A stretch of DNA of 64,000 bases from Idiomarina tyrosinivorans (GCF_003987475.1 NZ_PIQH01000007.1:115015-179014); one strand, 5' to 3'; positions 11,305 to 21,698 are shown, counted from the stretch's first letter. The notes: a model not told the origin generated them from the sequence alone. Made by a program: numbers and translations.

Positions 11305-12285
11305 ATGCGCTTTTCGTTGCTCGATCTCGCCCCCATCAATCAAGGCAGTGATGCTACGGTTGCCTTGCAGCACGCGGCTGACATTGCTCAGCATGTTGAG
11401 CAATTGGGTTATTACCGTTACTGGATGGCAGAACACCATAATATGCCGGGTATTGCCAGTGCCGCAACCGCCGTGGCATTGAGTTACGTGGGTAGCCGTA
11501 CCAATAAAATCCGCATTGGATCCGGTGGCATCATGTTACCTAACCATGCGCCGCTGGTGGTTGCCGAGCAATTCGGCACGCTGAATGCGCTTTACCCTAA
11601 CCGCGTCGATCTGGGTTTAGGCCGAGCGCCGGGCACAGACCAACAGACGCTGCGCGCATTACGCCGCAGTGTTGAGGCGGCGGAGCAGTTCCCCAATGAT
11701 GTTGCTGAACTATTGCATTACCTCGGTGATGCTGAGCCGCAACAAGCGATTGCCGCAACCCCTGGGCAAGGCTCGCATATTCCGGTGTGGTTGTTAGGCT
11801 CCAGTTTGTTTGGGGCGCAGTTAGCGGCACATATGGGGTTACCTTATGCTTTCGCGTCGCACTTTGCGCCCGACTATTTAGACATTGCGTTGCAGGCGTA
11901 TCGCGAGAACTTCCGGCCATCACAGTATTTGTCCGAGCCTTATGCAATGGCGGTGATGAACGTCTTTGCTGCCGACACTGAACAGCAAGCGCGGCAACTG
12001 ATGAGTTCTATGCAGCAGCAGTTTGTGGCGCTACGGCAGGGCAACCCTGGTAAGCTGCCAAAACCGGTAGACGACATCACCACGTTGTTCGATCCAATGA
12101 TTCTGGCGGCGGCAAACCATGCGTTAAAATACTCTGCGGTGGGCGATCCACAGCAAGTGAAGCAGCAGTTGCACAACTTCACCGAGCAACACGCCATTGA
12201 TGAAGTCATGCTTACTTGCCATGCCTACGACCATGAAGCGCGTAAACGCAGCCTCACTATTGCGGCACAAGCGTTGGCCGATTAA
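11305..12285 (+). CDS. Luciferase-like monooxygenase (LLM) family oxidoreductase
   Basis: 326-aa flavin-dependent monooxygenase fold, MsnO8/YhbW subgroup: [15 protein letters not shown] at the N-terminus, [47 protein letters not shown] and [12 protein letters not shown] are characteristic. Substrate unknown; YhbW-like proteins are common in gammaproteobacteria without known function. ATCGGAG at about 11290 precedes the ATG. Its TAA lies inside a TTAA that also supplies the stop of the convergent pgsW gene. Confidence 0.85.
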   Translation: MRFSLLDLAPINQGSDATVALQHAADIAQHVEQLGYYRYWMAEHHNMPGIASAATAVALSYVGSRTNKIRIGSGGIMLPNHAPLVVAEQFGTLNALYPNRVDLGLGRAPGTDQQTLRALRRSVEAAEQFPNDVAELLHYLGDAEPQQAIAATPGQGSHIPVWLLGSSLFGAQLAAHMGLPYAFASHFAPDYLDIALQAYRENFRPSQYLSEPYAMAVMNVFAADTEQQARQLMSSMQQQFVALRQGNPGKLPKPVDDITTLFDPMILAAANHALKYSAVGDPQQVKQQLHNFTEQHAIDEVMLTCHAYDHEARKRSLTIAAQALAD

Positions 12286-13433
12286 ACCATCGGCCGAACG
12301 CTCTTGTTGTGGTCATGGCTGCGGCGCCAAACACTGGTGATTCGCGCTGAGCGCACGATTAACCAAGTCATGCCAAACAGCGCAAGCCCTAATACTGCTG
12401 CTAACCAACGGCGGTAACTACTGGCAGAGTAGATGCCGCCATTACCCACTGCTACTGGCTCTGCTGGCGCAATAGGCAAGCCGTATTCGTCGGCAAGGTT
12501 TTTGATATTAATAAAATGGATGCCGGGAATCCCTTCTTGCAGGAAGTAACCCATTACCGTGTCTACCGCAAAGGCGCGTGACGAGGCATCGTAAATCAAA
12601 CCATTGTGAAATTGATCATCGATTCCTGGCGGTCCAACGATGGTGGCGCCACCGCCGACATTAATGAACGCTTTGTATTTTTCGCCTTCGGCCGCTTCGC
12701 GGAAAATCGCAATGCGTTTTGCCACCGCTTCTTGGTAGTTGCGTGGATACAGAAATTCCGTGCCGACGCGGTTAATGCTGCGTTTAACCGATTCGATACC
12801 TTGGTCATCAATGCCTACCCCTCGGTCTTCAATAGCGCCCAATGACACGGCGGTTTCTTTGTGGTGCAAAATGCCCTTCTCGCGCAGTTTGCGCGACATA
12901 TCTATCCACAATAACCCGGGCACGTTAGCTCCCCACTGCGATGAGGTTGCTGAGGCAATGATCACCGGTTTCGCACCGATGGCTTCAATGGCTGAATAGA
13001 CCGCCAAATTAATCGCTGGGAATGAACCAGATACCGTAACCGCCACGCGGTCACCTTTCTGCACGCCAGCTTCTGCCATCAGTTTCACTGCGACGGCGGC
13101 CCAGTTTGGGTTCACTGTTGTCTGCTTAGAGGTTTTGCCGCCGTGATTACTGGTCACAATACTGTTCGAAATACCGACCAAGCCAGAACGTTGTGGATCG
13201 GTCACTGGGTTAATCGGTTCCATGCCTGCACGGATAGGCTTAATCACGTCCATGGCTTGGCGCATGGTGGTCGCTGCGGTGATCATGGTGGAGTAATTTT
13301 GCTCCACTATGGGGTTACGCTTTTGTAATTTCTCCGCCGCCAGTAAAGCTGCAATTGCAATAATAATAAGAAAAATTAGGCCCCACGCCGGTACCCCGGT
13401 TGAACGCCAATAAACTTTGGTAAAACTGCTCAT
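12282..13433 (-). CDS. pgsW: Poly-gamma-glutamate system protein PgsW
   Basis: 383 aa, third gene of a pgsB-pgsC-pgsW operon. It has one membrane helix near the N-terminus ([20 protein letters not shown]) and another near the C-terminus ([16 protein letters not shown]), with a large domain between. The family is known from its association with PgsB and PgsC in bacteria that lack the PgsA/E pair; its role in polymer synthesis or export is not established. The ATG at 13433 has GGAGAG upstream; the longer open frame starts inside pgsC. It ends in a 4-base overlap with the convergent monooxygenase gene. Confidence 0.8.
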   Translation of the reverse strand: MSSFTKVYWRSTGVPAWGLIFLIIIAIAALLAAEKLQKRNPIVEQNYSTMITAATTMRQAMDVIKPIRAGMEPINPVTDPQRSGLVGISNSIVTSNHGGKTSKQTTVNPNWAAVAVKLMAEAGVQKGDRVAVTVSGSFPAINLAVYSAIEAIGAKPVIIASATSSQWGANVPGLLWIDMSRKLREKGILHHKETAVSLGAIEDRGVGIDDQGIESVKRSINRVGTEFLYPRNYQEAVAKRIAIFREAAEGEKYKAFINVGGGATIVGPPGIDDQFHNGLIYDASSRAFAVDTVMGYFLQEGIPGIHFINIKNLADEYGLPIAPAEPVAVGNGGIYSASSYRRWLAAVLGLALFGMTWLIVRSARITSVWRRSHDHNKSVRPMV

Positions 13434-13443
13434 AATACTCTCC

Positions 13444-14022
13444 TTACCAACCTGGCATGTGGAAGGCTTTTGATGCCTCGTAAGCACCCAGTGCTTCAGG
13501 CATAAGCACGATCAGTGCTAAACGCACCAATACAGCGGTTACTGCTAAACCACAGAGCGTTTGTAACACCCCTTGGCGATCAAACCAGATGGCGATCAAG
13601 CCAGGAATGATGTAACCGATAATACTGGTTTCCATAATGGTCATTAGCGTAGTTGATTCCAGCATTGCGACTTGTGCTTCGGCGTCGCCCGCGGTGGCGC
13701 CGACCATTTCTAAGTCTACCCACGTCACCAAACTACCGAGGAAAAGATCAATCAGGCCAGCAATCAGGTAACCGGTTAAGATCATGATGATGGTTTGGCG
13801 GCGGCCATAAATCACCACGTAGCTAGCGATCATGCGCACAATCAAAAACGTTACGAAGGCTGCGAAAAGGGTAATGACTACGCTTAATGGGTCGGTAAGC
13901 TGCAGTGCAACGTAACCGGGAACGACCAATCCCCCTGCCGCCAACCCTAAGGCTTGGCTGATCAACAAGGTGAAGAAAAGCCCGACGCCGATGGCGACGG
14001 CCAGAATATTCAGAGCAATCAT
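13444..14022 (-). CDS. pgsC: Poly-gamma-glutamate biosynthesis protein PgsC
   Basis: 192-aa integral membrane protein with about five hydrophobic helices (VGLFFTLLISQALGLAAGGLVVPGYVALQ at the start). The GGLVVPGYVALQLTDPLSVVITLFAA segment is characteristic of PgsC/CapC. It partners PgsB at the membrane in making gamma-linked glutamate polymer. Its ATG overlaps the pgsB stop by four bases (ATGA), and pgsW follows after 10 bases. Confidence 0.88.
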   Translation of the reverse strand: MIALNILAVAIGVGLFFTLLISQALGLAAGGLVVPGYVALQLTDPLSVVITLFAAFVTFLIVRMIASYVVIYGRRQTIIMILTGYLIAGLIDLFLGSLVTWVDLEMVGATAGDAEAQVAMLESTTLMTIMETSIIGYIIPGLIAIWFDRQGVLQTLCGLAVTAVLVRLALIVLMPEALGAYEASKAFHMPGW

Positions 14023-15251
14023 AGCTCCTCCTCTTTCAGCGCACGGTTTTGGAAAAAGCGTGCGACTTCTTCGCCGCCGCCATGGATATTACAAACGCCA
14101 ACAACCAGTGCGCGTTTGCCACTTTCTTCCAGGATCATTTCGGTGATATCGGTGGTTTCTGCGCCTTCCATGACCAGAATACGGTTAGGATCTAAGCCTT
14201 TTTTAATGGCTTCCCGAACAAATAGCAGGGTACCTGAGCCCATCAAAATATAGCGGTCAGCCAGCGGCCACTCGACCGCCGCTTGCGCCATTTGCTGGGA
14301 ACGGTTGGGACGATCAACACGACAATTAATCAGCACCACTTTTTTGCGGTTTTCACCATACTTTTCCACCATTTGGGTCCAAATACGCCCAGTAGATTCA
14401 GGATCGTTGGCGGCAAACGCATTCGCAAAAACAATGTCGCGCTGAAAATAATTGATATGCAGAATCTGCATCGCGCCAGCTTCTGGTTCGAGTTGGGTCA
14501 TGCCCTGCAGCGCAGCTTCTCTGTCCACCCCTAGGTGTTCGCATACCTTCAGTGCCAACGCCACGTTTTCGGCGTGTTCTGAATAGGTAAAGCGTTTCAG
14601 CATGTCTTCGCTGATGGCATCGACCTCATTCAGTTCTACCGCGTGCAGTTGCGAGCGGCGGTTTTTACTGGAGTGCTCGAATATATTCAGCAAGTCACGT
14701 TCAGCGGTAAATAAATGGCCTTTCACTGGGGTACTTCCAGCGAGCGCTAAGGCAACATCCTCTTCGCCTGGCCCCATCACGTCCAAGTGGTCAGCTCGCG
14801 CATTAGTGATCACACCAACGGTTGAACGCACCATCTTTAATTCGCTCAACGATTGGTACTGCGGTTGCAGTGCCATGCATTCAATCACTACGGCATCGGG
14901 CTTGAGGCTGGCGATACGCTTAAGGGAACGCATTTGCTCAATAATATTTGCGCCACTAATACGAAAAATGGGGAACTCTCGCCCTTGCGGGTCGGTCAAC
15001 GCTGCAGCGGACCCCGTGGTTTTTGCGCACACTTTCATGCCCCCAGCACGCAAGCCTGCCGCAATCAGCCGGGTAACACTGGTTTTGCCACGGGTGCCGT
15101 TCACGTGCACACGAATTGGAATTTTCTGTAAGATAAGCCGGTGGCGCCAAGCTTCCCCTAAGCCTAAAACGATTAGCACTAGCCAAACGCCGATCACTAC
15201 CGCTAGGGTGGGAGGGATGCCCGGGAACACCAATAAGTCTGAAATAGACAA
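14019..15251 (-). CDS. pgsB: Poly-gamma-glutamate synthase PgsB (Mur-ligase-like amide ligase)
   Basis: 410 aa. An N-terminal membrane helix (about residues 14-33) is followed by an ATP-dependent amide ligase domain: P-loop VNGTRGKTSVTRLI (about 50-63), VIECMALQPQYQ (about 120), GVITNARADHLDVMGPGEED (about 145) and a C-terminal GVCNIHGGGEEVARFF. PgsB adds glutamate through gamma-amide bonds, using ATP. First gene of a three-gene operon. In a halotolerant marine cell the polymer could serve as capsule or osmoprotectant; that role is inference. Confidence 0.9.
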   Translation of the reverse strand: MSISDLLVFPGIPPTLAVVIGVWLVLIVLGLGEAWRHRLILQKIPIRVHVNGTRGKTSVTRLIAAGLRAGGMKVCAKTTGSAAALTDPQGREFPIFRISGANIIEQMRSLKRIASLKPDAVVIECMALQPQYQSLSELKMVRSTVGVITNARADHLDVMGPGEEDVALALAGSTPVKGHLFTAERDLLNIFEHSSKNRRSQLHAVELNEVDAISEDMLKRFTYSEHAENVALALKVCEHLGVDREAALQGMTQLEPEAGAMQILHINYFQRDIVFANAFAANDPESTGRIWTQMVEKYGENRKKVVLINCRVDRPNRSQQMAQAAVEWPLADRYILMGSGTLLFVREAIKKGLDPNRILVMEGAETTDITEMILEESGKRALVVGVCNIHGGGEEVARFFQNRALKEEEL

Positions 15252-15403
15252 ATGACCCCCTTGATTAAATTTTCATCGAAAGAGCTTTAAATAAACACCT
15301 AAAACCGAAAAATTGCCAATAAAAAGAGGGACTTTTACATTCAATTTACCTGTTTTGCGCAATAATTAACGGAATGTTCGAAACCATCGAAAGGAGTGAG
15401 CCA

Positions 15404-15922
15404 GTGGCGGCCAAATTATTCATGGTCTATTTGGGTGGCACAGCCCAAGGAGCCAACATAGAACTACATGATGTCCGGCTGGTGGTTGGCGAAACCATCG
15501 AAGACACCATCCCACAGCTTAAGCAGCAATGGTTTGGGCTGCAGAAAAACCTGCATATCGATAGCTATGTGGAGGTGCATCACGTTGACGGCTATCGCAT
15601 TGTGCTAAGTGAACAACCGCGCCAGAGCCAGCAGCATCTGTATTTTGTGAATTTGGGTGGTTACCAGCCGCAGTTGATGGCAGAACAGCACGCTTTTACC
15701 TTGGTAGTGGCTGAATCTACCGAACAGGCCAAGCAGAAAGCTAAACAAAAGCTGCTACCAGCGCAAGCGTTTGAACAACCGCACAAAGACAACTTACACG
15801 CTGTTGATGACTGCTTAGCGGTGGATCTGCTTGAGTCTTATGCAGTTGAATTGCATCATGACGGTATTGAGCAAGCATTAGTGCCTGACTGGTTCGGTTA
15901 TCGGGTTATTGCAGGGCGTTAA
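15404..15922 (+). CDS. DUF1543 domain-containing protein
   Basis: 172-aa protein of unknown function. The DUF1543 repeat is seen twice in degenerate form: LFMVYLGGTAQGANIELHDVRLVVGETIEDTIPQLK near the N-terminus and LYFVNLGGYQ...HAFTLVVAESTEQAKQKAKQKL in the second half. GTG at 15404 is chosen because AAAGGAGTGAG ends seven bases upstream; an in-frame ATG at 15374 would add ten residues with no good ribosome site. No signal peptide. It is divergent from the pgs operon and precedes the lipoprotein gene by only eight bases. Confidence 0.78.
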   Translation: MAAKLFMVYLGGTAQGANIELHDVRLVVGETIEDTIPQLKQQWFGLQKNLHIDSYVEVHHVDGYRIVLSEQPRQSQQHLYFVNLGGYQPQLMAEQHAFTLVVAESTEQAKQKAKQKLLPAQAFEQPHKDNLHAVDDCLAVDLLESYAVELHHDGIEQALVPDWFGYRVIAGR

Positions 15923-15929
15923 TACAAAA

Positions 15930-16928
15930 ATGGGACAGAATACGGTGAAAACGGATAAATGTTGGATGGTGCTGTGGGCCATGTTAGCCGGATTGGCGCT
16001 GGCGGGATGTCAGCCGGCTGCGGAACACACTGAGCCAAGCGCGAGCAGAAAGGTTGAATTCTATTGTGCCAACGACACCGTGACAGTGAGCTTTCCTAAT
16101 GATGAACAACTGCTGTTAAGCCATCACGGTCAGCAATATCAACTCGCGCGTCAGGTTTCCGCTTCTGGGGCGCACTATAAAACCGAGGACCAAACAAAGC
16201 CACTCACGGAATTCTGGAATAAAGGCCATGAGGCTTTAGTGCTGATTGAAGGCGAGCGGTTACCAACCTGTGTGGAGAAAAACTTTTTACCGAATGCGTT
16301 GGTAGCCCGTGGGCAAGAACCGTTTTGGCGAGTGGATAAGTCACTGGTTGAGCTGCATTGGCAAACGCCCGACGATAGCCGGCGTTTCCCGCTTATCGAC
16401 TCGCAACGGCGCAGCATTGAGCCCTTGCGTTGGACTTATGCGGCTGGCAATGACCAGCGCGCGGGTAACGAACGTATCGAACTAGAAATTACCCAACAAC
16501 TTTGCCAAGACACGATGAGCGGGCAATGGTTTCCGTACCGCGCGCAATTTAATTACCAACAGCAGCAATACCAAGGCTGTGCGGGGGAGACGGACGAGTT
16601 GCTACTCGGCACACATTGGATACCGGAAGCGACGGCTGACGATTCTAATAGCGAAGCTTGGTTGCAGTTTACCCTAGATGGCCGTGTGACCGGCAATGCT
16701 GGCTGTAATGCATTCCGCGGACGTTACAAAGTTCAGGGGCAAACGCTCAGCATAGGACCATTGATCGCGACGCGGAAAGATTGTCCCGAAGCCGTAATGA
16801 CCGCCGAACAAGGGTTTTTAAAGCGCTTGGAATCCACCCAAAAGATGAATTTTAGCGATTACGGTAAGCTGGTGTTGAGTGACGGTCGCGGGCACCAGTT
16901 ACGTCTGGTCAGCGAGGCCGCGGAATGA
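15930..16928 (+). CDS. Lipoprotein with MliC-like, COG3650-like and META domains
   Basis: 332 aa. The signal peptide ends in lipobox LALAG-C27, predicting an envelope lipoprotein. Residues about 41-115 resemble MliC, the membrane-bound inhibitor of C-type lysozyme (VEFYCANDTVTVSFPNDEQ, SASGAHYKT, FWNKGHEALVLIEG). Residues about 118-218 resemble the COG3650 domain (ARGQEPFWRVDKS to YQGCAGET). Residues about 226-327 are a META domain (GRVTGNAGCNAFRGRYK, LIATRKDCPEA). Together they suggest envelope defence or stress, by homology only. The start could also be GTG at 15945. Its stop overlaps the arfB ATG by four bases. Confidence 0.75.
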   Translation: MGQNTVKTDKCWMVLWAMLAGLALAGCQPAAEHTEPSASRKVEFYCANDTVTVSFPNDEQLLLSHHGQQYQLARQVSASGAHYKTEDQTKPLTEFWNKGHEALVLIEGERLPTCVEKNFLPNALVARGQEPFWRVDKSLVELHWQTPDDSRRFPLIDSQRRSIEPLRWTYAAGNDQRAGNERIELEITQQLCQDTMSGQWFPYRAQFNYQQQQYQGCAGETDELLLGTHWIPEATADDSNSEAWLQFTLDGRVTGNAGCNAFRGRYKVQGQTLSIGPLIATRKDCPEAVMTAEQGFLKRLESTQKMNFSDYGKLVLSDGRGHQLRLVSEAAE

Positions 16929-17335
16929 TCGAGATTTCACAACGCGTACAGATACCCGACAGTGAAATCGATTGGCAATTCATCCGTGCTAGTGGTGCGG
17001 GTGGGCAGCATGTGAATAAGGTTGCTAGTGCGGCACAGTTAATATTCGATATTCGCCAATCGTCGCTGCCAGAGTTTTACCAACAACGGTTACTGAATAA
17101 GGTCGACCATCGCATCACTGCTGCCGGTAAAATTATCATCAAGTGCCAAGAAACACGTAGCCAGCACGATAACAAAGCACGGGCGTTAGAACAGTTTGTC
17201 GAGCTAGTCCGGTCGGTTACGGTACAACGTAAAACGCGCATAGCGACCAAACCCACTAAGGCCAGCCAACGTCGTCGAGTGGAAAGTAAAAAGCAACGGG
17301 GCGAAAAGAAGGCACTGCGGAAAAAGCCGCTTTAG
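16925..17335 (+). CDS. arfB: Alternative ribosome-rescue factor ArfB (YaeJ)
   Basis: 136-aa codon-independent peptidyl-tRNA hydrolase that frees ribosomes stalled without a stop codon. The release-factor GGQ motif is at residues 26-28 in RASGAGGQHVNKVASA, and the C-terminal tail is very basic (KASQRRRVESKKQRGEKKALRKKPL), the part that enters the empty mRNA channel. There is no codon-recognition domain, as expected. The ATG overlaps the upstream lipoprotein stop. Confidence 0.93.
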   Translation: MIEISQRVQIPDSEIDWQFIRASGAGGQHVNKVASAAQLIFDIRQSSLPEFYQQRLLNKVDHRITAAGKIIIKCQETRSQHDNKARALEQFVELVRSVTVQRKTRIATKPTKASQRRRVESKKQRGEKKALRKKPL

Positions 17336-17375
17336 CCCCGTTACCGCGTGCTCTTGCGCGGTGTTGAGTGCAGCC

Positions 17376-17942
17376 TCAGCCGATATGTTGGTACAACACG
17401 CTGGCGCCGATAACGATCAGCACCAAACCGCCGACCAGCTCCGCCCGTTTGCCAACCCAGCCGCCGATATAGCGTCCGAGCATGATGCCAATGGTGACCA
17501 TAATGAACGTCGCGCAACCAATCAGTAGCGCCGCCAATGCAATGTTTACATCAACAAAGGCAAGACCAATACCCACCGCGAGGGCATCAATGCTGGTGGC
17601 AACCGCGGTTAGCAGTAAAATAGGCAGGCTGGCGTGGGCAGCTCGAGGTTTATCGTCTTCGTCGTCGTCTTCGCTAAAGCTCTCTTTGATCATACGCAGG
17701 CCCAAGCCTACCAATAGTGCAAAGGCTATCCAGTGATCCCACTCGCTGACCCAGTGCGACGCCCCACGGCCGAGTAGCCAGCCAATCACTGGCGTTGAGC
17801 CCTCTACTACACCGAATAGCAGCCCAGTACGAAGTGCCAAACTAAGCCGCGGTGTTTTCAGGGCTGCACCCTTACCGACCGCAACAGCAAAGGCGTCGGT
17901 CGACATCGCTAGGGCGATAAATAACAACGAAACAATGTGCAT
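17376..17942 (-). CDS. mntP: Manganese efflux pump MntP
   Basis: 188-aa inner-membrane exporter of Mn(II) with six predicted helices. The two family signature segments with conserved Asp are seen: [17 protein letters not shown] near the N-terminus and [21 protein letters not shown] near residue 120; an acidic loop [10 protein letters not shown] lies between. A good site AAGGT precedes the ATG. I looked for a yybP-ykoY manganese riboswitch upstream and could not identify one. Confidence 0.9.
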   Translation of the reverse strand: MHIVSLLFIALAMSTDAFAVAVGKGAALKTPRLSLALRTGLLFGVVEGSTPVIGWLLGRGASHWVSEWDHWIAFALLVGLGLRMIKESFSEDDDEDDKPRAAHASLPILLLTAVATSIDALAVGIGLAFVDVNIALAALLIGCATFIMVTIGIMLGRYIGGWVGKRAELVGGLVLIVIGASVLYQHIG

Positions 17943-18097
17943 AAATGACCTTAAAACGTGCTGCAGAAAAAAAGGCTAAGGGCGAAAGCGCGAAAAATTA
18001 CCACCGCCAGAAGCGAACTGCAAGCAAACACTATCGCCAGCCTGAAACTGTCATGCTATGATTTGTTGCCATTAACTCAAGGAATTAACCAACGAGT

Positions 18098-18760
18098 ATG
18101 GCAACCAAAACCGTCGCTCCAGGTAATTTATTTATTGTCGCCGCACCAAGCGGTGCAGGAAAATCCAGCCTTATCCGTGCCCTTTTGGCGCGCCACAACG
18201 ATGGCTCGATGCAGGTATCAGTGTCTTCGACCACCCGCGCGCCACGCCCTGGTGAGCAAGACGGCGTGCATTATCATTTCCTTAGCGTAGACGCCTTTCA
18301 AAAACGTATTGCCGAAGGCGAATTCTACGAATGGGCGAAGGTGTTTGATAACTACTACGGCACTTCTCGTAGCGTGATTGAAGATACCCTACAGCGCGGT
18401 ATTGATGTGTTCTTGGACATCGACTGGCAAGGCGCTCAGCAAGTGCGCGAAGCCTACCCAGAAGTGCGCTCAATTTTCATTGTGCCGCCGAGTTTAACGG
18501 CTCTGGAGCAGCGCCTGCGCTCGCGTGGGCAGGACAGTGACGAGGTTATTGCCAAACGTATGGCGAAAGCACAGTCAGAAATGTCGCACTATCACGAATT
18601 CGATTATCTCCTGGTGAACGGCGATTTTGACCAAACTCTGCATGAATTTGAACATATCGTGATGGCTCACCGGCACCGTATGCCATTGCAACAGGTTCGT
18701 TACGCCGATACCTTAAAAGATCTGCTTGGATCAAGCGCTGCTTTTCCGTATAATTCTTGA
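18098..18760 (+). CDS. gmk: Guanylate kinase
   Basis: 220 aa; phosphorylates GMP to GDP with ATP in purine metabolism. Walker [15 protein letters not shown] is at about 15-28, then the GMP-binding region [21 protein letters not shown] and the lid segment [13 protein letters not shown]. It heads the gmk-rpoZ-spoT run found in many gammaproteobacteria. AAGGA about 16 bases upstream of the ATG is a distant ribosome site, but the start agrees with the family. Confidence 0.96.
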   Translation: MATKTVAPGNLFIVAAPSGAGKSSLIRALLARHNDGSMQVSVSSTTRAPRPGEQDGVHYHFLSVDAFQKRIAEGEFYEWAKVFDNYYGTSRSVIEDTLQRGIDVFLDIDWQGAQQVREAYPEVRSIFIVPPSLTALEQRLRSRGQDSDEVIAKRMAKAQSEMSHYHEFDYLLVNGDFDQTLHEFEHIVMAHRHRMPLQQVRYADTLKDLLGSSAAFPYNS

Positions 18761-18801
18761 CCCTTAATTATTTATTGTAAACGCTGGATTGGGAGTAATT
18801 C

Positions 18802-19074
18802 ATGGCTCGCGTCACTGTAGAAGATGCGGTTGATCGCATTGGTAACCGTTTTGACCTGATTTTGGTCGCCGCCCGTCGAGCGCGTCAATTGGCTGTCCAA
18901 GGCAAAGAGCCTTTGGTCGAAACCAAGAACGAAAAGCCAACAGTTATCGCCTTGCGTGAAATTGAAAATGGCAAAATAGACGCTGCACGCTTGGACGAAG
19001 AAGACCGTTTAGCTCAACAGCAACAAGAAGCAGAAGAGCTTCGTGCTGTCGATACCTTGCGTGGTATCGAATAA
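18802..19074 (+). CDS. rpoZ: RNA polymerase omega subunit
   Basis: 90-aa subunit that helps assemble RNA polymerase and forms part of the ppGpp-binding site. The N-terminus [30 protein letters not shown] is diagnostic, followed by a Gln/Glu-rich tail. GGGAG precedes the ATG. It is followed by a strong hairpin and then spoT. Confidence 0.97.
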   Translation: MARVTVEDAVDRIGNRFDLILVAARRARQLAVQGKEPLVETKNEKPTVIALREIENGKIDAARLDEEDRLAQQQQEAEELRAVDTLRGIE

Positions 19075-19078
19075 GGCC

Positions 19079-19129
19079 TTGCATACCCCTTGTGTTGCCA
19101 ACGGTTGTCCTGACCGTTGGCAAATGCAA
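19079..19129 (+). other. Hairpin between rpoZ and spoT
   Basis: Perfect 11-bp stem TTGCCAACGGT (19095-19105) with ACCGTTGGCAA (19113-19123), a 7-nt loop, and an outer pairing of TTGCAT (19079-19084) with ATGCAA (19124-19129). No T-run follows, so it is not a standard terminator; it may be an attenuator or an RNA processing/stability element between the two coupled genes. Confidence 0.5.
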
Positions 19130-19198
19130 GTAATCACCGTATTCTGTGACATAGACCCCCTAACTATTTAACCGAGCCTAGGTGGCTGGAGTCTATTG

Positions 19199-21304
19199 GT
19201 GTATTTATTCGAAGGTTTACGTCAACAAATTAGCGAGTATTTGCCGCAAGAGCAGGTGGAACGTGTCTACCAAGCTTTCTTATTGGCGAATGACGCGCAC
19301 ATTGAGCAAAAGCGCAGCAGCGGTGAACCTTATATCACTCACCCGGTTGCTGTTGCCGGTTTGTTGGCAGAAATGCGCCTCGACCATGAAACGCTGATGG
19401 CCGCCATACTACATGACGTGATTGAAGACACCGAGGTCACCAAAGAAGACCTAGCCGAAGAGTTTGGCCATACCATTGCCGAGCTGGTTGAAGGGGTCTC
19501 TAAGCTCGATAAACTGCAGTTCAATTCAAAAGAAGAAGCACAAACAGAAAACTATCGCAAAATGATCATGGCGATGGTGCAAGACATTCGTGTGATTCTT
19601 ATTAAGCTGGCTGACCGCACTCACAATATGCGAACCATTCAGCACCTGCGCCCCGATAAGCGCCGCCGCATTGCCCGCGAAACCCTAGAGATTTATGCAC
19701 CATTAGCACATCGCTTGGGTATCCATGACATAAAAAATGAGCTCGAGCATCTGGGCTTTTGGGCGTTATACCCATGGCGCGCACGGTTACTCGAGTCTGA
19801 GGTGAAAAAAGCCCGGGGCAACCGCCGTGAATTGGTAGAGCGGGTGAAAGGCGAAATCACGGCGCGTTTAGACGGCAATAAAATTGAAGCACGCGTGCTG
19901 GGTCGAGAAAAGCATTTACACAGTATCTACCGCAAGATGCTGAATAAAGAACTGCGCTTTGAACAAGTGATGGACATCTACGCCTTTCGTGTGATCGTTG
20001 CCGACGTTGATACCTGTTATCGGGTGTTGGGTGCATTGCATAACCTTTATAAACCCATCGAAACACGCTTCAAGGACTACATTGCTATTCCAAAGTCGAA
20101 TGGCTACCAATCATTGCATACCTCGCTAAAAGGTCCGCACGGGATCCCGGTAGAAGTGCAAATTCGTACCGAAGAAATGAACCTGATGGCGGACCGAGGG
20201 GTTGCTGCCCATTGGTTGTATAAAAATACCGAGGACAGCGGCACTACGGCGCAAGTGCGGGCACGGAAGTGGATGCAATCGCTACTGGAATTACAACAAA
20301 GCGCGGGCAGTTCGTTCGAATTCATTGAGAACGTTAAATCGGAGCTGTTTCCGGAAGAGATTTACGTATTCAGTCCCGATGGGCGCATCACCGAATTGCC
20401 ACAGGGCGCAACCGCTGTCGATTTTGCCTATGCGGTGCATACCGATGTCGGTAACACCTGCATTGGAGCACGGGTTAATCACCGTACCTACTCATTGAGT
20501 AAACCGCTAGAAACCGGGCAGACGGTAGAAATTAAAACGGCGCCAGGGTCGCGCCCCAACATCGCTTGGCTAAATTTTGTGGTCACCGGAAAAGCGCGCG
20601 CCAAGATTCGCCAATACTTGAAAGGCCAAGAAGCCCAAGAAGCCCAGCAATTGGGCGAACGTCTGCTGCGTTCGGCACTCGGCCCAGTCAGTTATGACAA
20701 TATCCCGCAGAGCGAAATCGGGCGGGTATTAAAAGAAACCAAGATGGACTCGTTAGATCAATTGCTGCGCGAAATTGGGCTGGGCAATATGATGTCGGTG
20801 GCGATAGCAAAACGCTTGCTGGGCGAACTCTCGACCCTGAAAGACGATGAGCCTTCGAGAAAGAGCTTAGCCATTAAAGGCGCTGAAGGCTTGTTGGTGA
20901 CTTTTGCTAAGTGCTGTCGACCGATTCCGGGCGACGATATTATTGCTCACGTTAGCCCAGGTAAGGGTCTAGTCATTCACCGTCGCGAGTGTAAGAACGT
21001 GCGCGGTTTTGAAGAAGAGCCGGGGCGTTATTTCCCTGTAGAGTGGGATAACAAACCCGAAGCAGAATTTATTTCAGAAGTGCGGATTGAGATTATTAAT
21101 CACCAAGGCGCACTGGCTAAACTGACGTCCTCCATTGCGGCGACTGGCTGTAATATCGACAGCCTAAAAACGGAAGAAATCGATTCGAATATTTATTTTA
21201 TTGATGTGGCGTTAACCATTAGAAACCGCAAGCACCTTGCTGATGTGATCCGTCATATTCGCAAGATGCCAGATGTACAGCGCGTTACGCGTTTAAGGAA
21301 ATAA
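19199..21304 (+). CDS. spoT: Bifunctional (p)ppGpp synthetase/hydrolase SpoT
   Basis: 701 aa. An HD hydrolase domain ([22 protein letters not shown], about 45-150) is followed by the synthetase-like domain ([18 protein letters not shown], about 300), a TGS domain ([28 protein letters not shown], about 386-440), a helical region and a C-terminal ACT domain. It controls the level of the alarmone ppGpp. GTG at 19199 matches the family N-terminus (VYLFEGL); GGAG at 19188-19191 is correctly spaced. ridA starts one base after the stop. Confidence 0.96.
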   Translation: MYLFEGLRQQISEYLPQEQVERVYQAFLLANDAHIEQKRSSGEPYITHPVAVAGLLAEMRLDHETLMAAILHDVIEDTEVTKEDLAEEFGHTIAELVEGVSKLDKLQFNSKEEAQTENYRKMIMAMVQDIRVILIKLADRTHNMRTIQHLRPDKRRRIARETLEIYAPLAHRLGIHDIKNELEHLGFWALYPWRARLLESEVKKARGNRRELVERVKGEITARLDGNKIEARVLGREKHLHSIYRKMLNKELRFEQVMDIYAFRVIVADVDTCYRVLGALHNLYKPIETRFKDYIAIPKSNGYQSLHTSLKGPHGIPVEVQIRTEEMNLMADRGVAAHWLYKNTEDSGTTAQVRARKWMQSLLELQQSAGSSFEFIENVKSELFPEEIYVFSPDGRITELPQGATAVDFAYAVHTDVGNTCIGARVNHRTYSLSKPLETGQTVEIKTAPGSRPNIAWLNFVVTGKARAKIRQYLKGQEAQEAQQLGERLLRSALGPVSYDNIPQSEIGRVLKETKMDSLDQLLREIGLGNMMSVAIAKRLLGELSTLKDDEPSRKSLAIKGAEGLLVTFAKCCRPIPGDDIIAHVSPGKGLVIHRRECKNVRGFEEEPGRYFPVEWDNKPEAEFISEVRIEIINHQGALAKLTSSIAATGCNIDSLKTEEIDSNIYFIDVALTIRNRKHLADVIRHIRKMPDVQRVTRLRK

Positions 21305-21305
21305 G

Positions 21306-21698
21306 ATGTCTAAAGTAATTATTGCAACCGATAAAGCCCCAGCGGCGATTGGCACCTACTCTCAAGCTGTCAAAATTGGCACTACGGTGTATTTATCGGG
21401 ACAAATTCCGCTCATTCCAGAAACCATGGAGATGGTCAGTAACGATTTTCGTGCGCAAGCTGAGCAAGTGTTTAAAAACCTAACGGCAGTGTGCCAAGCC
21501 GCAGGTGGTGAGTTGCAGGATATGGTGAAACTGAACATTTACCTGACTGACCTGAACGAATTTGCGGTGGTCAATGAAGTGATGGCGAGCTTCTTCAAAA
21601 CGCCATACCCTGCGCGCGCGGCTATTGGGGTAAGCCAATTGCCAAAAGGCGCGCAGATTGAAATTGACGGCGTGCTTGAGTTACCTAGCACTAACTAA
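21306..21698 (+). CDS. ridA: 2-iminobutanoate/2-iminopropanoate deaminase RidA
   Basis: 130-aa member of the YjgF/YER057c/UK114 family that hydrolyses reactive enamine/imine intermediates from PLP enzymes such as threonine dehydratase. The signature [24 protein letters not shown] contains the catalytic Arg; the N-terminal [15 protein letters not shown] is typical. AAGGAA at the end of spoT serves as ribosome site. Its stop lies in CTAA, shared with the convergent antiporter gene. Confidence 0.95.
   Translation: MSKVIIATDKAPAAIGTYSQAVKIGTTVYLSGQIPLIPETMEMVSNDFRAQAEQVFKNLTAVCQAAGGELQDMVKLNIYLTDLNEFAVVNEVMASFFKTPYPARAAIGVSQLPKGAQIEIDGVLELPSTN

Noticed and set aside
17343..17362. Inverted repeat ACCGCG/CGCGGT between arfB and mntP as terminator
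   Set aside because: Only six base pairs and no T-run on either strand.
17943..18097. Possible yybP-ykoY manganese riboswitch ahead of mntP
   Set aside because: mntP of E. coli has one, but I could not find the conserved core in this 155-base gap.
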